Below are positions 8,559-16,956 of a DNA stretch of 64,000 nucleotides, piece after piece. Positions within the stretch are counted from its first letter, which is position 1; each line of letters starts with the position of its first letter. Under the pieces are notes generated by a model that ran no database searches, was not told the DNA's origin, and worked only from the letters and a program-made list of their open reading frames with translations. The stretch lies in contig JAJEHN010000016.1 of NCBI GenBank assembly GCA_022823665.1, positions 1 to 64,000 of the forward strand, in the 5' to 3' direction. A program made the position numbers and the translations under genes. Origin of the DNA: Thermoanaerobaculia bacterium (GTDB lineage: Bacteria; Acidobacteriota; Thermoanaerobaculia; Multivoradales; Multivoraceae).

Positions 8559-8846
8559 ATGATCACGATAGGCGTCAGAGAGTTGAAATCCCGTTTGAGC
8601 GAGTGCATCGACCTAGTGCGCGAAGGGAATGAAGTGCATGTCACCCATCGCGGCGAAACCGTGGCTGAAATTTGCCCCCCGTCGCACCTCGCAGACCATG
8701 ACATCGACAATGAGCTAAGGCGCCGTGCACAAGCTGGGAAAGTGCGTCTCGGCGCACGGAATCGCCCGGAGGTGTACACCTGTATCTCCGTGCAACTGCC
8801 GGATGAGATTGTGCATGCCTTGCTAAACGAGTCTAGGGGCGCGTGA
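8559..8846 (+). CDS. Phd/YefM-type antitoxin, apparently orphan
   Basis: A 95-residue protein. The N-terminus (TIGVRELKSRLSECIDLVREGNEVHVTHRGETVAEICPP) matches the Phd/YefM antitoxin fold, which binds operator DNA and neutralises a toxin, often a VapC-type PIN RNase. I chose the ATG at 8559 because the family begins there; the longer frame from 8445 has no match. The C-terminal half (about residues 50-95) would bind the toxin. No PIN or Doc toxin follows: the next gene is on the opposite strand and ends at the very next base. It is either a regulator or a stranded antitoxin. Confidence 0.72.
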   Translation: MITIGVRELKSRLSECIDLVREGNEVHVTHRGETVAEICPPSHLADHDIDNELRRRAQAGKVRLGARNRPEVYTCISVQLPDEIVHALLNESRGA

Positions 8847-10412
8847 CTAGACTTCTAGAGCCTCTCTCCGCTGTGCCTGTATTCGTTGCCGGTCGATGTC
8901 GTCGATCAGAGACAAGTTGCTCAAATGTCGAAGGGTGGCCTCAAAGCCTGTTTGCAACTGGCGCGCAATTGAATCCACCCCCTCTTCGGTAGCCAGTGGG
9001 CGGTTCATTCCGGCCACCCCTTCACGAACTAACCGTTCCGGCATGAGAAGCATCGCCGCAAAGGCATTCGCACGCCTCTCGATGGCGGCAGGCGCCCAAG
9101 GTCCGCTGGCAATGGCCAATCGGCGGCCGACTTCACGGTCGTAAAGGACGTGACAGAGTTCATGCGCCAGAGTGAATCGACGCCCTTGGGGGGTAGCATT
9201 AAATGGATTGCCTTCGTTCCACGCAATTCCTGGTCTGTGCCGCGGTCCCGCGATTGCAACGCCTCTAATGCTGCTGTCAGTCAACTGGACTTCCTTAACT
9301 TCAATGCCCAACTCGTCAAGGAGATCATCCACATCAACGTACCTGCCGGTCAGGAAGCGACCGTCGAGTCGGTCATGGAGACGACCGGCAAGATCGTATC
9401 CCTGTGACCAAGGCGCCAATGTCGTGACCATTGGCTCCGGGTGGTCGCCTGTTGCCGCGGCTTCTTCGCTCGAGTGATCCCTCGTCAGACCAACTATCAG
9501 GTTGCAGAGAGTCACGACATCCTCGTTGGTGATCTGAGGGGAGGAGGAGCCAAACATCAGGGCTGCATGGCAGGATCCCTCAACGACTAGGTTCCGGTCG
9601 CCTTCATGGGCCAATAGCGCCGCCTGTTGCTCCATCGGCTGGCTGCGGGAGATGTAATCGCGAACCCGTCGCCAACCACTTCGGACGGCTCGGGCGCCAA
9701 CGCCCAGTCCGGCCAGCCACATGTGCCGCTCGTGATTTCGCGGCTTGGATAATCGGCGAATCGACTGCGAAAGCTGTAGAATTCGAGCGGAATCGGGCGC
9801 TGCTACGGAGAGGTATTCCGAAGCTCCGAGAAGTATCTCATGGAGAGGCTCCGCGACAGCCCGCGGGCTTAGGGTTTCGGAGCTGGGCTGAGATACATCG
9901 AAAACGACATGAGCCGGCGCACCGGCCACTTGCCCGGGGCCCCACGACACCTCAATGGCATCACGGAGTCGGCGGAATACAACGTCTGGAAACAGGCCAC
10001 CCTCGCGAGCGGCGCATAGGGCGTGTCTCGACCACCACTGCTGCCACTCGGCTTCACGGTCATCCTCCTGTGACTCATTCATCGCGAACGGCGGAATTGG
10101 GTCATTACGGAGTGCGCGCCAACCCGTGTCCTCCTGGCTGCGACACGGCAGGCGCTCCTCGTGCAAGAGGGGGTCCCAGTTCTGGGCAAACCACTCCAAC
10201 AAGGGAAGCAGATACCAATACACGTGATCAACCCGCTCCGATTGCTCAAGGTGGGCACAGAGATTGACGCCGCGAACCCAAAGCTGAAAGCCGCCCCAAG
10301 ATATGGATTGGTCTGAGTTGGCGGCCTCACCACCATCAGGATCATTCAGAAACGCCATCCTGACGGCGAAGCGATCGGTGTCCCCGGCAAGACGTTCCCA
10401 ACGAGTCGCCAT
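8847..10412 (-). CDS. ImmA/IrrE-family zinc metallopeptidase with long N-terminal domain
   Basis: A 521-residue protein. The C-terminal third (about residues 330-480) is an ImmA/IrrE (DUF955) peptidase: RRFTLAHELCHVLYD supplies HExxH at 417-421, and ERRANAFAAMLLMP supplies the third ligand Glu near 445. The N-terminal ~300 residues (Trp-rich, with YWYLLPLLEWFAQNW and EAEWQQWWSRHA) match no family I can name. ImmA/IrrE enzymes typically cleave phage-type repressors. It follows a small gene with a two-base gap, so they form an operon. Its start is the ATG at 10412. Its place in an accessory island suggests a regulatory or defence role, but this is inference. Confidence 0.85.
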   Translation of the reverse strand: MATRWERLAGDTDRFAVRMAFLNDPDGGEAANSDQSISWGGFQLWVRGVNLCAHLEQSERVDHVYWYLLPLLEWFAQNWDPLLHEERLPCRSQEDTGWRALRNDPIPPFAMNESQEDDREAEWQQWWSRHALCAAREGGLFPDVVFRRLRDAIEVSWGPGQVAGAPAHVVFDVSQPSSETLSPRAVAEPLHEILLGASEYLSVAAPDSARILQLSQSIRRLSKPRNHERHMWLAGLGVGARAVRSGWRRVRDYISRSQPMEQQAALLAHEGDRNLVVEGSCHAALMFGSSSPQITNEDVVTLCNLIVGLTRDHSSEEAAATGDHPEPMVTTLAPWSQGYDLAGRLHDRLDGRFLTGRYVDVDDLLDELGIEVKEVQLTDSSIRGVAIAGPRHRPGIAWNEGNPFNATPQGRRFTLAHELCHVLYDREVGRRLAIASGPWAPAAIERRANAFAAMLLMPERLVREGVAGMNRPLATEEGVDSIARQLQTGFEATLRHLSNLSLIDDIDRQRIQAQRREALEV

Positions 10413-10414
10413 AG

Positions 10415-10717
10415 TCAGTCCCCTCCGTGCCAGTAGAGTTTGACGTCACGCCGCGATACAACTTTATCCTTCCTCCACGACCGGACAATTTGGCGGGGAA
10501 CCTCTTTCCAAGCCACCGGATAGCCGTGCCATACGTCGTCGTGCGACTCCTGGGCGCAATATGCCTTCCCGTCGTGGGTTGCGTATCGCTTACTCCCATC
10601 CAAAACGCTCCCCTGCAGCAGTTGGGCGGCCAACGGCCGCACTTCACGCGGGCACAGACTGCCCCGCCGCCCCGGTTGCCAAGGCTCTGAGTGCTTGGGA
10701 TTGCTTTTGTACTCCAT
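10415..10717 (-). CDS. Small conserved-looking partner of the ImmA/IrrE gene
   Basis: A 100-residue protein starting at ATG 10717 (or the adjacent ATG 10720), with AGGTG about seven bases upstream. It reads MEYKSNPKHSEPWQPGRRG, then CPREVRPLAAQLLQGS, RYATHDGKAYCAQE and WHGYPVAWKEVP, ending VKLYWHGGD. The mix of Cys, His and Trp-rich conserved-looking motifs suggests a compact enzyme-like or nucleic-acid-binding domain, but I do not recognise a named family. The stop is two bases before the peptidase start, so the two are co-translated and probably act together. The gene is divergent from dndC across a 353-base gap. Confidence 0.75.
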   Translation of the reverse strand: MEYKSNPKHSEPWQPGRRGSLCPREVRPLAAQLLQGSVLDGSKRYATHDGKAYCAQESHDDVWHGYPVAWKEVPRQIVRSWRKDKVVSRRDVKLYWHGGD

Positions 10718-11070
10718 CATCGCACCTGCTGAGTGAGTCGGAAGAATCGACAATACGTTCTCGGCAGTCAAGGACAAGATGCATTCATGGAAAGGCTGAT
10801 AGCACTTTGAGGGACGACAGACCACCCAAGCAAGCTACGACTCAGACCATTGTCTCCAATGAACGCCATCCCGCTAGATGGGTAGGACTTTGGCTGCTAC
10901 ACCAAGGTCCTCACCGGCACGCACACTCTAGAGGTATTCGCGGCCGCGCTGCGCCACCTGCCCACCCCGGAATTTGACGCTACCATATAGCCCCAACTTG
11001 ATAAGTGCGCCTATCGGGCTTAGCCTCAACGCCAAGGATGAGGCGTCGAAAGTAGGCTTGGAGGGAAGCC
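10718..11070. other. Intergenic region between two divergent accessory operons
   Basis: 353 bases with no gene that I can support. It must hold promoters for the ImmA/IrrE operon (minus) and the dndC operon (plus). On the plus strand the stretch 10889-10990 reads as a 33-residue open fragment (DFGCYTKVLTGTHTLEVF then AAALRHLPTPEFDAT) ending in TAG, with a stop just before it. It could be the tail of a lost gene. The dndC ribosome site GGAGGG sits at its end. Confidence 0.4.
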
Positions 11071-12606
11071 GTGAGTGACGTGTTTTTGTACGAATCCGCC
11101 CAAGAGCAAGCCAACTCCCTGACCGTTGCAGGCCGCCCGTTGGGTGACCTCATTGGTGAAGTTTGCGGCCTCTACTTGGAGGACAATCGGCCTTGGGTCG
11201 TGGGATTCAGTGGCGGCAAAGACTCCACAGCCGTGCTGCAGCTGATCTACACGGCTCTTCAATCACTGCCCCCTGAGCGGCGGGACAAGCGCGTCTTCGT
11301 CGTGTCCTCCGACACCTTGGTCGAAACGCCCGTCGTCATTGATCTGCTCGAAACCACCCTCGCTGAGCTGAACGACAAGGCGGCGGCGCAAGGGATGCCC
11401 ATTGAAGCGCACCAAGTGACCCCAAGGCAGGACCAGACCTTTTGGGTCAACCTGCTCGGCAAGGGCTATCCCGCTCCGACTCAGACGTTTCGCTGGTGTA
11501 CGGAGCGCATGAAGATCAACCCCATCAACGCCTTCATCTTGGACAAGGTGGCGGAGATCGGGGAGGCCATCGTCATTCTGGGGGCGCGGAGCGCTGAAAG
11601 CGCATCGAGAGCTCAAGTCATCGCCAAGCACCGAATCGACGGCAGCAACCTGGGCAAGCACACCTCGCTGCCCAACGCCTACGTCTACACGCCCATCGAA
11701 GACTGGACCGCCGATGAAGTCTGGGAGTACCTGATGTCGGCCCCACGGCCATGGGGCGGCGACAATCGAGCGCTGTTGGAGCTCTACAAGGGTTCCAATG
11801 CTGGCGAATGCCCGATCGTCATCGACACCAGCACCCCATCCTGCGGCAATTCGCGGTTCGGCTGCTGGACCTGCACTGTGGTCACCGCCGACAAGGCCAT
11901 GGAAAGCCTCGTTGAGCAAGGCGAGTCGTGGATGCGCCCTTTGCTGGACTTCCGCAACATGCTCGCCGAAACCACCAAGCCGGAGCGCAAGCCGGAGTTC
12001 CGCAACTCTCGCCGTCGAACGGGCAAGGTGTCATTCGCTCGGGGCGACATTCAAGACGACGGCGAGGGCAGCCGCACTCGCAAACACGTCCCCGGTCCCT
12101 ATTGGATCCGTTACCGCAGAGAGTGGCTCGAACGTTTGCTGGAGTTGCAGCGCGACCTCCAGATGGGTGGGCACGACCTGGAGTTGATCACCGTAGATGA
12201 GCTCCACGAGATACGCCGCGAATGGCTGAACGATCCCAACGAGCCAGACTGGGAAGACCACCTGCCAGCAATCTATCGGCGGGTGTTCGACGAGGAACTG
12301 GACTGGATTCCAAATGATGTCGGAATCTTCACCAAGCCGAATGCGGAGCTGCTCAGCGACCTAGCAGACAAGCACGGCATCCCCAGTGCGCTCATCCAAA
12401 AGCTCCTCAACCTTGAGGTGTCCATGGACGGACTTGCCAAGAGACGTGGCATGACCGATCGCATCCACTCCATCCTGAGTGAGGATTGGGAACCCTTGGA
12501 GAACATTCTGGCCGAGAGCGAACGCGTGCACGATGGCGGCTATCAGGAAGAATTGGATGGCCTGCAAGCCGAATTGGCTGCCTTCAACGCCGCGACGGAG
12601 CCTTGA
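11071..12606 (+). CDS. dndC: DndC-like sulfurtransferase (PAPS reductase family)
   Basis: A 511-residue protein of the PAPS reductase/DndC family. DndC activates DNA with ATP for sulfur insertion during phosphorothioation. The P-loop SGGKDST is at residues 47-53. FRWCTERMKI at about 141 matches the family. A cluster of cysteines (C247, C258, C265, C268, in GECP and SCGNSRFGCWTC) fits the DndC [4Fe-4S] site. The start is GTG 11071 with GGAGGG five bases upstream. The length matches DndC. It stands without dndA, dndB, dndD or dndE and is coupled to a methyltransferase-HNH gene one base downstream, so the modified product may not be the classical one. Confidence 0.88.
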   Translation: MSDVFLYESAQEQANSLTVAGRPLGDLIGEVCGLYLEDNRPWVVGFSGGKDSTAVLQLIYTALQSLPPERRDKRVFVVSSDTLVETPVVIDLLETTLAELNDKAAAQGMPIEAHQVTPRQDQTFWVNLLGKGYPAPTQTFRWCTERMKINPINAFILDKVAEIGEAIVILGARSAESASRAQVIAKHRIDGSNLGKHTSLPNAYVYTPIEDWTADEVWEYLMSAPRPWGGDNRALLELYKGSNAGECPIVIDTSTPSCGNSRFGCWTCTVVTADKAMESLVEQGESWMRPLLDFRNMLAETTKPERKPEFRNSRRRTGKVSFARGDIQDDGEGSRTRKHVPGPYWIRYRREWLERLLELQRDLQMGGHDLELITVDELHEIRREWLNDPNEPDWEDHLPAIYRRVFDEELDWIPNDVGIFTKPNAELLSDLADKHGIPSALIQKLLNLEVSMDGLAKRRGMTDRIHSILSEDWEPLENILAESERVHDGGYQEELDGLQAELAAFNAATEP

Positions 12607-12607
12607 A

Positions 12608-14302
12608 TTGAGAGGCACCGCCTACTACGACCAGAACGCTGACGCCCTGATTGCGAAGTACGATGCGTTGAACGCCGACGAGGTCCACCGCGCCTGGGCT
12701 CCTAAGCACCTTCGAGAGGAACCCGGTTTTGCCTGCGACATAGGCGCCGGGTCCGGGCGGGATGCCAACTGGCTGGCGGAACAGGGTTGGGAAGTGGTTG
12801 CCGTCGAACCGAGCGCCATGCGCGACAAAGCTGCCGCCGAGTCTCATCCGAGGGTCACTTGGCTGGATGATGCGTTGCCCGGCCTGAAGTCCTTACGAGC
12901 CCTTGGGCGAAGATTCGACCTGATTTTGCTGAGCGCGGTTTGGATGCATGTTGCGCCACAGGAGAGGGAACGGGCGTTTCGAATCCTCTCTGAGTTGCTC
13001 AATCCGTCGGGCCTTCTTGTGGTCACGCTGCGCCAGGGTCAAGACCAAGAGGAAAACCAAGCTCGGGGCTTCCATCCCGTATCCGCTGACGAACTGATCG
13101 GCTACGCCAATCAACGGGCCGTCGCGTTCAAGGGCCGCTCCGAAGACGACGACCTCGCGCGCAGCCACGTGCGTTGGGAAACGCTAGTGTTCGAAATGCC
13201 GGATGATGGCACCGGCAGCTTGCCCTTGCTGCGGCACGTCATCATCAACGACAACAAGTCGTCAACCTACAAGTTGGGCTTGCTGCGGGTGCTGGTAAGA
13301 ATCGCCGAGAGCGCCCCAGGCATCGTCATTAAACGAACCGACGACTATGTGGACATTCCCTTCGGCGTGGTCGGCCTGTATTGGATTCAACAGTATCGGC
13401 GCTTAGTGATTCGAGGCATTCCCCAACTGCCCGGCAACAAGAAAAGTTACGGTTGGGCGAAAACCGCCTTCCATCAGTTGGTCCAAAAGCTCTCCGCTTC
13501 CGACCTTCGGCTTGGCGCCCAATTTGACGCCGATCGTGGGGTCATCGTGACCCGCGCCATTGGCGACGCCTGCCAGAACATCAAGCAAATGCCCGCACGG
13601 TACATCACCTATCCCGGCTCGCCGGATAAGCCGGTGTTCAAGGTAATCGAAGGAAAGAGGGCGCAAAAGCCCTCAAAACACATCGTCCTGTCGAAGCAGT
13701 ATCTGGCGAAGTTCGGCCTCTTGCGCATTCAGAGCCAACTCTGGCAGACGCTTGGCCAATACGCTTGCTGGTTGGATCCAGTGATCGTGAAGGAATGGTC
13801 CCAGTTAATGACTGGTTGGGGCGTTGCGGACTCAAAAGGACACGAGAACGACTGGCAAGAGAGTTCTCGCGACACCAGACTGGCTTCCGAGCGAGCCATG
13901 ACCCTTAGAGACGAAGGATTCGATCTAACTTGCGTTTGGTCGGACTCCCGGATCAGATCATCTTTCCAAATCGATCACTGCTTTCCTTGGTCAAGATGGT
14001 ACAACAACGACCTCTGGAATCTCCTGCCAACCAAGGTGGCAATCAACCGCAGCAAGCTCGATAAGCTACCCTCCTCACTGGCCATGTCCGAAGCTCGCGA
14101 AAACATCATCAATTGGTGGGAGAGCGCTTGGGAACATTCATCGCATCGCGACCAGTTCTTCATGGAGGCGGAGTACTCCCTGCCGGGGCTTTCCGGCAAC
14201 CCCCCTCTCCTAAAGGACGTGTACCAAGCGACGATGCATCAGCGGGCGCGGCTCAAGCAGGACCAACAGCTAGCGGAATGGTCGTTATCGGGACGCGGCT
14301 AG
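12608..14302 (+). CDS. SAM methyltransferase fused to HNH endonuclease
   Basis: A 564-residue fusion. Residues 1-200 are a class I methyltransferase: motif I CDIGAGSGRD at about 43-52, VVAVEPSA at 63-70, FDLILLSAVWMHV, and LLVVTLRQG. Residues about 205-430 have no named match. Residues about 450-490 hold an HNH-type motif: FQIDHCFPWSRW, NDLWNLLPTKVAINRSK. I chose the TTG start at 12608, one base after the dndC stop, because GGAG sits seven bases upstream within dndC; earlier codons in the frame are antisense-like. The tight coupling implies a joint role with DndC. It may methylate DNA or a sulfur-modified site and cut unmodified or modified targets. Confidence 0.8.
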   Translation: MRGTAYYDQNADALIAKYDALNADEVHRAWAPKHLREEPGFACDIGAGSGRDANWLAEQGWEVVAVEPSAMRDKAAAESHPRVTWLDDALPGLKSLRALGRRFDLILLSAVWMHVAPQERERAFRILSELLNPSGLLVVTLRQGQDQEENQARGFHPVSADELIGYANQRAVAFKGRSEDDDLARSHVRWETLVFEMPDDGTGSLPLLRHVIINDNKSSTYKLGLLRVLVRIAESAPGIVIKRTDDYVDIPFGVVGLYWIQQYRRLVIRGIPQLPGNKKSYGWAKTAFHQLVQKLSASDLRLGAQFDADRGVIVTRAIGDACQNIKQMPARYITYPGSPDKPVFKVIEGKRAQKPSKHIVLSKQYLAKFGLLRIQSQLWQTLGQYACWLDPVIVKEWSQLMTGWGVADSKGHENDWQESSRDTRLASERAMTLRDEGFDLTCVWSDSRIRSSFQIDHCFPWSRWYNNDLWNLLPTKVAINRSKLDKLPSSLAMSEARENIINWWESAWEHSSHRDQFFMEAEYSLPGLSGNPPLLKDVYQATMHQRARLKQDQQLAEWSLSGRG

Positions 14303-14338
14303 TTGCTTGCCCACACTGTCCATTGGTCCTCCATTCAG

Positions 14339-15103
14339 CTACCAACCCCGATGCCCCGGCGGCGGCGGATCTTCCGGCGGCCCGGCGAAGCATTGGGCGA
14401 TGGCCATCCAGGACGTGGCGGCGTCGCCGACCACGTTGAGATCGGTTTCGGCGATGTTGCGCCCTTGGGTGACGACGTGGGCGAACTCCACGGCGGAGCC
14501 GCTCACGCAGTCGGTGTCGGACGGGTCGTTCCATTCCCACACCGCCCCGGAGGGCGAATCGAGGCGCACGTAGGGGATCGGGGACGGGGTTTCGAGGCCG
14601 CGGTTAACGAAGGTCCAGCCGAAGGTGCGCACGCCGATGTGGCAGACGTTGCGGATGCGGTCGCTGTTGCGGCGCTGCACGTGCAGCAGGTCGTAGATGT
14701 CCTGGCCGTGCGCCCAAGTCTCCATTTGCCGCGCCGTGGCCATCATGGCGATGCCCATGTCCGGCCCGAACCAAGGGGCGCGCAGCGCCGGGTCCGCCAC
14801 ATCGAGGGCATTGCAGAGTTGATCGAAGTAGGAGCGCCAGCGCTCCAGCAGCGCCCGGCCCTCCAACGGCTTCAGGTTCGGCGGAATTCCCGCATCCAAT
14901 CCGTCCCGCCATTCGCGGAAGCCGTCCGGGTCGGTCACCGAGTGCACCGCCCAGCGGTCGGCGTCGTGCAGGTGCTGCACCACCCAATTGACGGTGCGGC
15001 CCTTGAAGGGCGTTTCCAGCGACCATTGGTCGTCCTTCAGCGTGTCGAGGAACGAGAAAAGCTCAGTGCCCTCCTCGCGCAGGTCGTTGACTTGTTGGTT
15101 CAT
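14339..15103 (-). CDS. DinB/mycothiol-dependent maleylpyruvate isomerase-like protein (TIGR03084 type)
   Basis: A 254-residue protein: LREEGTELFSFLDTLKDDQW, then VNWVVQHLHDADRWA, RQMETWAHGQDIYDLL and RIRNVCHIGVRTFGW. The His residues in HLHDADRW and ETWAHGQDIYD are the expected metal ligands of the DinB-like four-helix fold. The family (TIGR03084) is found in actinobacteria and marine bacteria; function is unknown, with metal-dependent thiol chemistry suspected from relatives. It converges with the methyltransferase-HNH gene, leaving 36 bases with no terminator. It marks the right-hand end of the accessory island. Confidence 0.82.
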   Translation of the reverse strand: MNQQVNDLREEGTELFSFLDTLKDDQWSLETPFKGRTVNWVVQHLHDADRWAVHSVTDPDGFREWRDGLDAGIPPNLKPLEGRALLERWRSYFDQLCNALDVADPALRAPWFGPDMGIAMMATARQMETWAHGQDIYDLLHVQRRNSDRIRNVCHIGVRTFGWTFVNRGLETPSPIPYVRLDSPSGAVWEWNDPSDTDCVSGSAVEFAHVVTQGRNIAETDLNVVGDAATSWMAIAQCFAGPPEDPPPPGHRGW

Positions 15104-15188
15104 GTGCGTTTCCGAACAGTGTTGAACTGGATGTAGGGACTTCGCGTAGCGCTAGTTCGAGCCTGCAAGATATCAGAGGCGCAGGTTC

Positions 15189-16004
15189 TTAGTCGCGTTC
15201 TTGGGAAGGGTGTTGGGAACCTGCCCGGTGCCGAGCCAAACGCGCCTCCAATTCGGCGACGCGGGCCTCGGCAGCACGCTGACGTTCCTCTGCCGCTCGG
15301 CGTCGCGCCGCCTCGGCTTCGGCCCTTGCGGCGCTGTCCCGTTGGCTGAGGTCCAGCTCGTCATAGGTGGGAAAGTCCTGGCCAGTCGCTGGGTCCATCA
15401 ACCGCACTTCCTCGCCGAACTGCCGGAACGTCAGCCCGAGCACCTCGCTGTGCAGCGTCCAGACTCCACCGCGCCGCTCCGCGTCGATGGGAACGTAGGC
15501 CCCACCCTCAAGGCGGAACCCGCGCAGCGGCGGCTCGTAGAACTCCGCCCTCGGATCGCAGGCGACGTACTCCTTCACGCCCATGGACTCGTAAATGTCC
15601 CGCTTTTCGTTGAGATCGCGCTTCCAACTGCTTGGCGACGCCACCTCCAAGGCAAAGTCCGGCGGCTTCGGCTCCTCCCACAGCCGGTAGCTGTAGCGGG
15701 GCAGGTCGCGCGCGCCGATCACCACGAACAGGTCCGGTGCCACCACTGCCGTCCGGTCCCCTTCCTTCGCGTAAATCAGCAGATTGCCGCTCACGTAAAC
15801 GTTGGGCTGGTCACCGTACCAATAGACCCGCACGGCGTCGTACAAGTAGCAGATGGCGTATCGCTGAAAGTCGTTCTCATATCTGGGCTTGCCGTCGGAG
15901 CTCGGATACTTCGCCTCCGAACGCCGTTCGCGCTCGTGAAACTCGGCCACCAGCCGCGCCTCCTCCTCGGCAAGCACTTCGGGGGACGTTGCGGGGTCGC
16001 TCAT
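15189..16004 (-). CDS. Uma2-family (DUF820) putative endonuclease with coiled-coil tail
   Basis: A 271-residue protein. PPDFALEVASPSSWKRDLNEKRDIYESMGVKEYV carries the D...E-x-x-SPS...K arrangement of the DUF820/Uma2 PD-(D/E)xK-like fold. The last 60 residues (AARAEAEAARRRAAEERQR) form an Ala/Glu/Arg-rich coiled coil typical of cyanobacterial-type Uma2 proteins. The start is the ATG at 16004, preceded by GGAGAAC; the longer frame adds only low-complexity sequence. The role of Uma2 proteins is unknown. They are often abundant in sponge symbionts, cyanobacteria and planctomycetes. A second, shorter Uma2 gene lies at 52556. Confidence 0.85.
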   Translation of the reverse strand: MSDPATSPEVLAEEEARLVAEFHERERRSEAKYPSSDGKPRYENDFQRYAICYLYDAVRVYWYGDQPNVYVSGNLLIYAKEGDRTAVVAPDLFVVIGARDLPRYSYRLWEEPKPPDFALEVASPSSWKRDLNEKRDIYESMGVKEYVACDPRAEFYEPPLRGFRLEGGAYVPIDAERRGGVWTLHSEVLGLTFRQFGEEVRLMDPATGQDFPTYDELDLSQRDSAARAEAEAARRRAAEERQRAAEARVAELEARLARHRAGSQHPSQERD

Positions 16005-16078
16005 GGATGCGTTCTCCGGACCTTGAGGGCGAGCCGCCACCGTAGCACGGCCTATCGCGGGCCGCAAAACGACCGCGG

Positions 16079-16933
16079 TCAGCGCAGGTACTTGCGCCTG
16101 AGAGCGGCTAGGTCCTGCTCGTCGATCCCTAGTTCCTGTTCGGCATAGGCCTCGACCGATCCGTACTCGTCGCGGATGCGTTCGATGACGAATGCGAGGT
16201 AGGGAACGCCGTCCGAGGTCACCAACGGATTGGGCCGGTCGGGGTGCGACATGGCCTTGCGGTACTCCAGCATCACGGCGGCGAAGGCGTTGGTCTTGGC
16301 GGCCTCGGCAAGATCGACGCCGCCCTGTTCGACGGCCGGTCTACGAAAGTCCGTGGACAGCAGGTAGTCCTCGATGACGGTGGGTTCGGGAACGCCGAGC
16401 AGCAACAGCATGAGGGCGGAGACGATCCCCGTTCGGTCCTGTCCGGCCGAGCAGTTCACAACCATGGGCGCCCCGTCACCAAGCGCTTGATGAAAGTACG
16501 TCTTGATCTGGGGCCCAATCGAGGCCAGCAGCAGGGGATACAACTCGGCCGTGTCCGGACGTTCGGCGGCCTCATCGCCGGACATCATGTCGGCAAACGA
16601 GTAATCCCCCATCACCAAGCCGATGCGGCTTTTGGCCGCCCAGTGGTTCGGATAAAGGCCGATCTCGTCATTCGATCGAAGGTCCACGATGGTCTTGATC
16701 CCGAATTGATCCAGGTAAGCCATGTCCGCATCGGTCAAACCCGTCATGGCGCCGGAGCGGAACAGCAGACCCCTAGCGACAGTTCTGCCGTCAACCGTCT
16801 TGTAGCCGCCGAGATCGCGGAAGTTCGAACCCCCTTCCAGCGGCAGCAGCCGCCGATAGCTCGTCGACAGGTCGGCAACCGCTGTTGAGGCAACAACGAG
16901 CAGCAGGATAAGGGATATCAACCGAGCAATCAT
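16079..16933 (-). CDS. Secreted tyrosine/serine phosphatase
   Basis: A 284-residue protein with a signal peptide (MIARLISLILLLVVASTAVA). The catalytic loop NCSAGQDRTGIVSALML has the CxxGxDR(T/S)G signature of the PTP-like Y_phosphatase3 family, and NFRDLGGYKTVDGR near the N-terminus is the family's second conserved block. TIVDLRSNDEI precedes it. It probably acts in the periplasm on phosphoprotein, phosphoinositide or small phosphoester substrates. The start (ATG 16933) lies 23 bases after the stop of the TonB receptor, on the same strand, so it may process a ligand imported by that receptor. Confidence 0.88.
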   Translation of the reverse strand: MIARLISLILLLVVASTAVADLSTSYRRLLPLEGGSNFRDLGGYKTVDGRTVARGLLFRSGAMTGLTDADMAYLDQFGIKTIVDLRSNDEIGLYPNHWAAKSRIGLVMGDYSFADMMSGDEAAERPDTAELYPLLLASIGPQIKTYFHQALGDGAPMVVNCSAGQDRTGIVSALMLLLLGVPEPTVIEDYLLSTDFRRPAVEQGGVDLAEAAKTNAFAAVMLEYRKAMSHPDRPNPLVTSDGVPYLAFVIERIRDEYGSVEAYAEQELGIDEQDLAALRRKYLR

Positions 16934-16956
16934 TGCTTCTCGCCTCCGGCTCCGCG

